A DNA stretch of 21,856 bases from a virus, in IMG/VR virus record IMGVR_UViG_3300043409_000028, positions 1-21,856 of that record, one strand, 5' to 3'. Made by a program: the position numbers and the translations under genes. Shown piece by piece: positions 16,067-21,856 of the stretch. The stretch's first letter is position 1. Each line of letters opens with the position of its first letter. The notes beneath the pieces were generated by a model. That model saw only the letters and a list, made by a program, of their open reading frames with translations, was not told the DNA's origin and did no database searches.

Positions 16067-17390
16067 AGTCGTTTGCGTCTGCGGTGGAACGATACGCAAC
16101 AATTGCATTAGCATCGTGGATGCTTGATGCCACACGTTTTTCCCCGTAAAACGTAATGAAACCCGGCGCTGTTTGATCGTAGCGTCGCATAACCATGTTC
16201 AGCCGGTCAATGATAACGTGGCCTCGCGCCCAATCACCGAAGAAAATCGGATACAGGTTCGGTTTGTCTACACCAGCATAATTCGGCGTATCCACGTATT
16301 TATTAACGACCACATCGAAGCCAAGCAACTGGCCTACGATGCCATCAGCCCGCGCCAGACCATCCACATAGATCGGACGTCCATTGTCATCGACCAACCC
16401 CCGGATTGCTTGCAGCTCAATCGGGTTAATCAAAAACGCTGCGGAGTCAGTCCAGTATTGATTAGGCAGACTGTAGATCAAGTTGATAACATCGGCATAC
16501 GTTACATTGTTAGCAGTAGCGGAAGTGCCGTTTGTCGTAAGCTGATCGTAAGTAGCAATCTGCGACAAGCCGTTAGTAGTCGCAACGCCGCTGCTGCCGA
16601 GTATAACCGGATGCACAGTGCCGCCAGTGTAAGTACTGGTGTAAGCGTATTGATTCAAACCACGCAGACCATTCGTTCCACCGTAAGTGTCAGGCGAATC
16701 GGTTTGATCGTCGTTAAGAATCATTGATTGCGCTTCGACTTGGCTAAACTCAGCCAGCATGTCAGACACAATGTTGGACTCAAGACCATCAATGTCGTCC
16801 AGCGTTGCAGTACGCACCGGGAATTGACAGTTAAGATCACGCAGGATCATTTGCCAAATCAGCGTGTCTTGAGTAGTCGGGCCTCCGTTGTTTTGGATTG
16901 CATAGCCCCACTGAGCGCCAGCATTGCCGATCTTTTGACGCAGTTGGTAAGCAGAACCATCAGTTGATACGGTGCGCGAAACGCCACGCAACGGATTCGT
17001 CTGACGCAGCGCCACAAAAACCGGATCATAACCAGTGCGACCGCCGACGTTGTAACCCGAACCGTATCCGGCAGGATTACCCAGTTGCGAACCCGTTTCT
17101 TGCAGGTACGCATCATACTGGTCGGTAGATTCAAACATCTTGATTTCTTTTTCCGAGCGAGCATTGGATTTATAGAAATCGCGGAGTTGTTCTTTGACCG
17201 AGCGGTTAATTTCTTGGCTCAGAGTCTTAGCCGGTGGTTTGATAATCGCCGGAGCTTGCACTTCAGCAATTTTGGCTTCCAGAGCATTCAGCTTTTCAGT
17301 GAATTCATTTTTAACAGCTTCAACAGATTCCGTAATCTTGGCTGCATTTCCCGCTTCGATTGCGTCCAGCTTTTCGAGGATTTTTTCCAT
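16065..17390 (-). CDS. Major capsid protein 1, HK97 fold with delta-like N-terminus
   Basis: Predicted main shell subunit (441 aa). Residues 1-100 form a charged helical, coiled-coil-like segment (MEKILEKLDAIEAGN onward) of the kind that serves as the built-in scaffold (delta domain) of HK97 gp5 and is removed by the protease. The folded part starts near NPLRG (132-136). It continues through the probable E-loop (YQLRQKIGNAGAQWGY, 148-163), PVRTATLDDIDGLE, the YGGTNGLRGLNQY block and a C-terminal axial-domain stretch with RYDQTAPGFITFYGEKRV. The ATG has a strong Shine-Dalgarno (AAGGA, six-base spacer), one of the best in the window. A hairpin terminator follows its stop. It is a clear paralogue of the next gene. 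Confidence 0.92.
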   Translation of the reverse strand: MEKILEKLDAIEAGNAAKITESVEAVKNEFTEKLNALEAKIAEVQAPAIIKPPAKTLSQEINRSVKEQLRDFYKSNARSEKEIKMFESTDQYDAYLQETGSQLGNPAGYGSGYNVGGRTGYDPVFVALRQTNPLRGVSRTVSTDGSAYQLRQKIGNAGAQWGYAIQNNGGPTTQDTLIWQMILRDLNCQFPVRTATLDDIDGLESNIVSDMLAEFSQVEAQSMILNDDQTDSPDTYGGTNGLRGLNQYAYTSTYTGGTVHPVILGSSGVATTNGLSQIATYDQLTTNGTSATANNVTYADVINLIYSLPNQYWTDSAAFLINPIELQAIRGLVDDNGRPIYVDGLARADGIVGQLLGFDVVVNKYVDTPNYAGVDKPNLYPIFFGDWARGHVIIDRLNMVMRRYDQTAPGFITFYGEKRVASSIHDANAIVAYRSTADAND

Positions 17391-17399
17391 GATATTTCC

Positions 17400-18179
17400 T
17401 TATATGCGTTTATTTAGAATTGACAGAAATTCTCGCTGCTCAAGAGCCGCTAAAATATCTGCTTCGATTACCACCGCGTCAGAGTCACTCTGAAGTGGGG
17501 CTTGCTCAATCGGTTTCAGTTGGGCATCACGCTCAAGCAGCAACTTTTTGAACAGACTAGACGCGGTGGCCGCATCTTTTTTTGAACACCCTGCATCACG
17601 CAGAGATTTTTCAATTGTTCGCGGATTCGGCTGGCCTTTATCATCAAAGTATTCCAGCTTTTGAATTTCCGCTTGTAGGTTGTTGGGATACATCACCACG
17701 GATACTTCCCGCAAACCACCTTTAGTGATTTGGAAATATCCTTTTTCGTAATCCGCATTTTGATCTAGCGGTACGCCATCTTCGTCGGTATAGATTGCTT
17801 CGTCAGCATAAGCACCGACAGAAACGCCACCGAACATCTTTGGCGATTCTTTTAGGATTGTATGCAGGTCGGAGCCGTTCATCGTATTCATAAAAATACG
17901 GCCTTTGGCGGTCATGCCTTCTTCGTCAAAGTTGAACTCGTCCCACTGACCTACGGGCATTCCTTCGTCGTTGTGATTGAGGAACATCGGCAACGGCTTA
18001 TCAGATTTAGAAAATTCATCTGCCCATTGCGCGAAACCTTCGGGTTTGTAATTGAATCTACGCCCGTCGGCACCTTCACGGATGCCCCACGTGGTCGCTC
18101 TGGCTTCTATAGCGCCAATTGTTGCCTCATCTGCCGCCAGCTTTACTTGAGCTTCGCAAATCAAAATGAGATTCTTCAT
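17400..18179 (-). CDS. Prohead maturation protease, HK97 family
   Basis: Serine protease (259 aa) packaged inside the prohead, which would trim the capsid delta region before expansion. It belongs with the HK97 gp4 / S78 (formerly U35) prohead proteases. The expected catalytic residues are visible: H69 in MFLNHNDEGMPVG, S120 in PKMFGGVSVGAY and E148 in GGLREVSVVMYPNN. These are in the spacing and local motifs (NH......G, G.S.G, L.EVS.V..P.N) known for the family. The start is fixed by two in-frame stops (TAG TGA) directly before the ATG. The C-terminal 70 residues are helical and charged and may act as a scaffold or targeting tail. It lies directly upstream of the delta-bearing capsid gene, its probable substrate. 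Confidence 0.92.
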   Translation of the reverse strand: MKNLILICEAQVKLAADEATIGAIEARATTWGIREGADGRRFNYKPEGFAQWADEFSKSDKPLPMFLNHNDEGMPVGQWDEFNFDEEGMTAKGRIFMNTMNGSDLHTILKESPKMFGGVSVGAYADEAIYTDEDGVPLDQNADYEKGYFQITKGGLREVSVVMYPNNLQAEIQKLEYFDDKGQPNPRTIEKSLRDAGCSKKDAATASSLFKKLLLERDAQLKPIEQAPLQSDSDAVVIEADILAALEQREFLSILNKRI

Positions 18180-18309
18180 TCACTACCCCGTTTTTAATAG
18201 ATTGGTTATTATCTTTTATTTTATGGGGTCTGCCAGCTTTCTTCGGCAGTTTAACACTTGTTTTCTTTATTTGGGAAGCAAGCGTTTCCATCATGTCTTG
18301 TATTGTCAT
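18127..18309 (-). CDS. Small basic protein between portal and protease, unknown
   Basis: A 60-aa ORF I do not recognise. Its ATG overlaps the portal stop as ATGA, and its 3' end overlaps the protease by 53 bases, so it fills what would otherwise be a 126-base gap between two head genes. The sequence is Lys/Arg/Ser-rich, with KKTSVKLPKKAGRPHKIKDN; the GRP core flanked by basic residues looks like an AT-hook-type DNA contact, but this is only a resemblance. No Shine-Dalgarno is evident, so expression would depend on coupling to portal translation. It could be a real accessory head protein or a chance ORF; position and overlap favour it being real. Confidence 0.5.
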   Translation of the reverse strand: MTIQDMMETLASQIKKTSVKLPKKAGRPHKIKDNNQSIKNGVVNEESHFDLRSSSKAGGR

Positions 18310-19703
18310 GTAGTGCCGATATTCATTTTCTTAACTTGATTGCCGCCGCCACCACCAGTATCTTGCGGCGAAGTGCCGGGAATTAGATCAGTTGCTTTAG
18401 TATCTTGTTTCAAATCGTCCGCGCCATCTTTCTTTTCAATGTTTAAGTATTCTCGCGCCTCATTCGGAGACATAATACCCGCGTTTACGCCGGACACAAC
18501 AAAATTCATCTGGTCAAGCGCTGCGCCCTTTAGGAAATCTTTCGTATCAAACCTAATACACAGGTTCGGGTAGCCCTTTAACAAATGCTGTTTTAGCTTT
18601 TGTTCGATGTTGATTACCATCGGATACATCGTGGTTTTATAGAACTCGTCGAGCATGGTTTGCGAATTGTTAAACTTTCCCTCGCCAAACGAAAGCATTT
18701 GCGGAGGCACACCAAACAAACCGCAAATCCGCTTCATGGTTTGGTCTTTAAGTTTGGCACAATCAGCGTCTTGCAACGTCAGCATGTCGATCGGCATGTA
18801 TTTCATGCCCTGATCCAAAAGCATACCCTGACCGGCTTTGCTTTGGTCAACGTCACGACTGCCGATCATCGCATTCCAGGCTTCCTTTAACCGCGCCGCG
18901 ACCTCTTTATATTTCGCGTCAGGAATAACCATATCGGTTGTAAATATACCCGACGGTTTGGCACCATTTTGCATTATAAAATTAGCGTACAAGTCTATGT
19001 CCTGATCGAGCGCGACTAATTCTGTAGCCAGAATGCCTTTGTTAAATCCGCTGGAACCTTGCCACGCGGCTTCTTTAACGTGCATCACTTGGTGCGAAGC
19101 TAACGGCTGGTCTTTAGAAAATCCGTAGCTCGGTGTAGAAAGTCGGTAAGACGGGTAACGGGTCGGAGTCAGAATAACCGTTATCAAAGTTGAGTCAAGG
19201 TTATACATTTCCAACGGAGTCGTGCTGGCGTCTTTTTGGTCTTTTCTCCACCACAGCGTAAACGACTCGCCAGCAATGTCTTGCCACATGCACCACTGAT
19301 ACCAAAACTCGTACATGCTCTGGAAATTGTTAGGCTCGCTTAATAGATTGGCGACCTGCTTGGCTTTGGCTTTGTCTCTGTTACTTACGTCGGGTGATTT
19401 AAGCGCATCGACAAATGTACCGTCATCCGTTTTGTACATTACGCTTACGGAAAGTTGAGCTAATGCTCTAGCTTTAACGCCCACGCAACCCATTATTGTC
19501 GAATTGCGGGTAAGAAGTGATATATCTACAGTCCGTCCCGCGACAGTAGAACTGCCTGTGGTGACATACAGCAGTTGTGAGGATACCGGACCTTTCTGCG
19601 ACGTAGCGAACAGCACTTGGTTGCCCAATTGCATCTGGCCTAGAACGGCATTTGCTTCGTTCTGAGTCGTTTTTTTCCGCTTGAATATGTCCAGAATAGC
19701 CAT
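18306..19703 (-). CDS. Portal protein, HK97 family
   Basis: Dodecameric ring at the unique capsid vertex; DNA passes through it and the connector proteins dock below. The preferred start is the ATG giving MAILDIFKRKK (465 aa), because this is a typical opening for HK97-family portals and a GAGAG purine stretch lies just upstream. The frame is open 13 codons further to a TTG at 19742, which would overlap terL. Family features are the central NLDSTLITVIL region, the crown and clip region with ICGLFGVPPQMLSFGEG, and NNSQTMLDEFYKTT, which resembles the conserved N..E....F...T region. The C-terminus is a Gly-rich tail (TGGGGGNQVKKMN), probably disordered. Its stop overlaps the next small ORF as ATGA. 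Confidence 0.93.
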   Translation of the reverse strand: MAILDIFKRKKTTQNEANAVLGQMQLGNQVLFATSQKGPVSSQLLYVTTGSSTVAGRTVDISLLTRNSTIMGCVGVKARALAQLSVSVMYKTDDGTFVDALKSPDVSNRDKAKAKQVANLLSEPNNFQSMYEFWYQWCMWQDIAGESFTLWWRKDQKDASTTPLEMYNLDSTLITVILTPTRYPSYRLSTPSYGFSKDQPLASHQVMHVKEAAWQGSSGFNKGILATELVALDQDIDLYANFIMQNGAKPSGIFTTDMVIPDAKYKEVAARLKEAWNAMIGSRDVDQSKAGQGMLLDQGMKYMPIDMLTLQDADCAKLKDQTMKRICGLFGVPPQMLSFGEGKFNNSQTMLDEFYKTTMYPMVINIEQKLKQHLLKGYPNLCIRFDTKDFLKGAALDQMNFVVSGVNAGIMSPNEAREYLNIEKKDGADDLKQDTKATDLIPGTSPQDTGGGGGNQVKKMNIGTT

Positions 19704-19722
19704 ATTTTCTCTCGTTTTTTTA

Positions 19723-21387
19723 CTAAAAACTTCTGAAACCAAAGCTACTATTTAACATAGGGTTATCTAAAGCGCAATGGAAAGCCATAATCATAGCAAT
19801 AATACCGTCAACTTTTGCGGAAGTGTCAGATGAGTTTTTCCTAACTTTCTTGTTCCCATTAACGTCCTCATAAACTTCACAGTTACCAAGCTGCCACAAA
19901 ACAAACGGGTCATGGTCATGTGAAATTGATTTGCTTAATATTAACTTTTCTACATGCTTAGACGGATTGTTAAGAACTGACATACCCTGCCCAATCTTTT
20001 TTACCGGCAGGCTATTTTCATACAATTTGCTTACCAAGGCAGCCGCGTTCCATGCGTCGAACCCGATTTCCTTAGCGTTATACTTTTCTGCTTGCTGCCT
20101 AATAAATATCTCAATTTCCGCGTAATCAGCAACATTACCTTCGGTCAATTTCAAAGTCCCGCGCTGCGCCGCTTGAAGGAAAACGGGCCGGTAATGGCTT
20201 GGGATAAAACTTAAACTTTCTTCCGGCAAAAAGAACATGAATTCTGCGTGATACTTTTCCTCACCGTACCGATGCAATGTGCAAACAGCGTTTAAATCCC
20301 TGGTTGCCGCTAGGTCAAAAGCAATAAATGTAGATTCCAAAACAGCTTGCTCTGGTTGCCCTTTCGGTGCGTCCTCCCAATGCGTAGTATTGATCCATGC
20401 AGAATTGGCAGAAACATAAACATTAAACGTCTTGCAAAGCAGTTCATTAACAGATGATGGCTTTGATTGAGCCTCTTTAACTCTTTGCTCAATAGATTCA
20501 GTGTTAATAGATATTCCATGCATCGGATTAACTTTTGCCCAATTCTTCGGGTCTTTCCAATCGTCGCCTTCATCCAGCCCATAAAGCAAACCAAACCAAC
20601 GCGGGTTATCTTCGCATTGCCCCGTAAGCATTGCTTTTAGATATTGTAGATTCTCAAAGAATAGGGTTTCTTTAGTAAAAGACGCGGTGGTAATGTAAAT
20701 CCGCAATGGATTTTGCCTTGCCACCATCCCCGAATGGATAACTTCAATAGAGTTCCTTTCGGTAATCTGCGCAGCTTCATCAATAATTGAAACAGACGGA
20801 TTCTTCCCGTCGCCTGTCTTTTTACTGTCTCGGCTAAGTGCGGAAAACTTGGATTGGCTGTCGTCCGCCTTTTTTATTTCATTACGATAGACCGTAAACT
20901 TTGATGCAATTTGCGCCGGTAGCGTTTCAATAATGCCTTTAGCAGTATCAAATACAATGCTTGCTTGAGTCCTATCAACTGCTGTGCAATATACTTCGGA
21001 GCCAGCCTCACCAAACAGTAATTCGTAGAGCGAAATAATAGAGATAAGAGTCGATTTACTAGACTTACGAGGAATAAACAAAATAACATCTTGAACCATC
21101 CTTATATTTTGATTTTTCTTGTCCCGGAAACCATAAATTGCACAAAGCAAAAGAATCTGGAACGGTATCAGTTCCATAGGTTTCCCGGCAATTGGGCCTT
21201 TAACGTGCCTAACGTGAGAAACAAACCTTAATACATGCTCAACATACTCAGACTTAAATTCCCACCGCCATTCTTTATTTTCTAAGTGATTAAGAAACCG
21301 CTGGCAAGCAAGCTGGACATCTTTGCATACGTCAACATTTCCAAGCGACACCTCCCTAGCATACTGAACCCCATCTTCCCATTTCAT
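19723..21387 (-). CDS. terL: Terminase large subunit (ATPase and nuclease)
   Basis: Packaging motor and headful or cos nuclease (554 aa, normal for HK97-type Terminase_1). The N-terminal ATPase has a Walker A-like loop PRKSSKST at residues 106-113, of the PRK..KST form seen in this family, and Walker B VSIIDEAAQ with D203 and E204. The C-terminal RNase H-like nuclease shows its three expected acidic positions: D358 in FIAFDLAATRD, D444 in IGFDAWN and D527 in KVDGIIAMIMA. All key residues are present, so the enzyme looks intact. It starts four bases inside terS (ATGA) and ends 19 bases before the preferred portal ATG. It acts in the cytoplasm, docked on the portal of the prohead. Confidence 0.95.
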   Translation of the reverse strand: MKWEDGVQYAREVSLGNVDVCKDVQLACQRFLNHLENKEWRWEFKSEYVEHVLRFVSHVRHVKGPIAGKPMELIPFQILLLCAIYGFRDKKNQNIRMVQDVILFIPRKSSKSTLISIISLYELLFGEAGSEVYCTAVDRTQASIVFDTAKGIIETLPAQIASKFTVYRNEIKKADDSQSKFSALSRDSKKTGDGKNPSVSIIDEAAQITERNSIEVIHSGMVARQNPLRIYITTASFTKETLFFENLQYLKAMLTGQCEDNPRWFGLLYGLDEGDDWKDPKNWAKVNPMHGISINTESIEQRVKEAQSKPSSVNELLCKTFNVYVSANSAWINTTHWEDAPKGQPEQAVLESTFIAFDLAATRDLNAVCTLHRYGEEKYHAEFMFFLPEESLSFIPSHYRPVFLQAAQRGTLKLTEGNVADYAEIEIFIRQQAEKYNAKEIGFDAWNAAALVSKLYENSLPVKKIGQGMSVLNNPSKHVEKLILSKSISHDHDPFVLWQLGNCEVYEDVNGNKKVRKNSSDTSAKVDGIIAMIMAFHCALDNPMLNSSFGFRSF

Positions 21388-21800
21388 ACGCTTTTTGGCC
21401 CTTCAAGAAGTTCGTCAATTTCATTTGGAAAAGCGGATTTTTTCGGCCTTCCGCTAGGCACAAGACCCAACATCGTAAGCAGTTGCATTATCCTGGACAA
21501 CGAGCTATCCCTTACTTTTTGATTTGGGTTAGCCATCCTCGCTCCGTTGTTTGCATGCTCAATCAATTCCTCGGCAAGCAAAGCTTTTGCAGCTTTGACA
21601 TAAGTATCCATTTGGTCGGCAAGCATCGTAATTAAATGCTCGTCAAACTTAACGTCTTGCCCGTAAGCGTTAATCATTGCTTGCGCGACCTCTCCCGCAA
21701 AAACTTCTTTATCCCATGACTCAGGGTCAGTCAGCCACTTTGCAAGATTGGCCTCGCGCAGTCTTATTTGCACCACATTTTCGTTCAATTTGTGTTTCAT
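21384..21800 (-). CDS. terS: Terminase small subunit, P27-like
   Basis: Predicted DNA-recognition subunit of the packaging motor (138 aa). It would bind viral DNA and hand it to the large subunit at the portal. The C-terminal third has the layout of the P27 (Terminase_4) family: an NPNQKVRDSSLSRIMQLL helix followed by LGLVPSGRPKK, which matches the family's pattern of NP..K.R......L...LGL.P..R. The N-terminal half is predicted helical and charged. The ATG is preceded by a good Shine-Dalgarno sequence (AGGTGAGGC). Its stop overlaps the next ATG as ATGA, so it is translationally coupled to the large terminase, the usual terS-terL arrangement. The family call rests on motif memory and gene position; the direct neighbour makes it fairly secure. 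Confidence 0.85.
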   Translation of the reverse strand: MKHKLNENVVQIRLREANLAKWLTDPESWDKEVFAGEVAQAMINAYGQDVKFDEHLITMLADQMDTYVKAAKALLAEELIEHANNGARMANPNQKVRDSSLSRIMQLLTMLGLVPSGRPKKSAFPNEIDELLEGPKSV

Positions 21801-21856
21801 GCCTCACCTAACAGTTAATAACGGATGGGTTTACTTACTATACCTCGAAGAATAGC
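21801..21856. other. Short leader upstream of the small terminase
   Basis: These 56 bases lie between the right edge and the first gene. I see no coding region in them. The only supported element is the ribosome binding site at their left end: the minus strand reads AGGTGAGGC directly before the small-terminase ATG. A promoter could lie here or beyond the edge, but I cannot support a -35/-10 pair. Confidence 0.5.

Noticed and set aside
14768-17390. The two capsid ORFs as one broken or frameshifted gene
   Set aside because: Each contains the complete set of shell-domain blocks from NP[LI]RG to the EKRV end, and each has its own start. They are paralogues, not halves.
19704-19742. TTG start for the portal overlapping the large terminase
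   Set aside because: The ATG giving MAILDIFKRKK is the typical start for this family and has purine-rich sequence upstream. The extra 13 residues have no support.
1-21856. tRNA, rRNA, integrase, attachment site, origin or insertion sequence
   Set aside because: I looked for these and saw no cloverleaf-like element, transposase, recombinase or terminal inverted repeats. The window is fully used by virion genes.

Overview
This window is the virion-assembly block of a tailed double-stranded DNA virus (a phage or prophage, class Caudoviricetes). Every supported gene is on the minus strand, so transcription runs from right to left. The genes are tightly packed, with many ATGA or TAATG stop/start overlaps, and no gene-free stretch reaches 300 bases. 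A long non-contractile (siphovirus) tail is indicated by a tape-measure protein, a lambda-type G/GT chaperone and a J-like tip protein, with no sheath gene in view. The lambda/HK97 style suggests a Gram-negative host, but nothing in the window identifies the host. No integrase, replication, lysis, tRNA or rRNA gene was seen.

Head and packaging (21800 to 13372): small terminase (P27-like), HK97-type large terminase, HK97-type portal, a 60-residue basic ORF, HK97 prohead protease, a first major capsid protein with an N-terminal coiled-coil (delta-like) region, a strong hairpin terminator, and a second, paralogous capsid protein. That second protein lacks the delta region and carries an extra domain of about 70 residues. 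Then come the head-tail connector, head-closure protein and a tail-terminator-like protein.

Tail (13334 to 3611): tail tube protein, a 75-residue unknown, and tail assembly chaperone G. G is followed in the -1 frame by the T part of a GT fusion, reached through an A AAA AAC slippery site directly before the G stop codon. Next are an HK97-gp10-like protein in an unusual place (between GT and the tape measure), the 889-residue tape measure, two minor tail proteins, a GNAT acetyltransferase and the 1108-residue J-like tip protein.

Host-recognition end (3614 to 2): a glycine-rich tail fibre or adhesin, a small baseplate-like protein, and a large low-complexity repeat fibre whose reading frame is open to the left edge (746 codons in the window).

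The most notable points are the tandem capsid paralogues separated by a terminator, the extra domain in the second one, the frameshift cassette with a nested RNA structure at canonical spacing, the displaced gp10-like gene, and a fibre repeat kept almost identical in protein while its codons have diverged. The overall layout is that of known lambda/HK97-like phages. I see no clearly new defence or enzymatic system.
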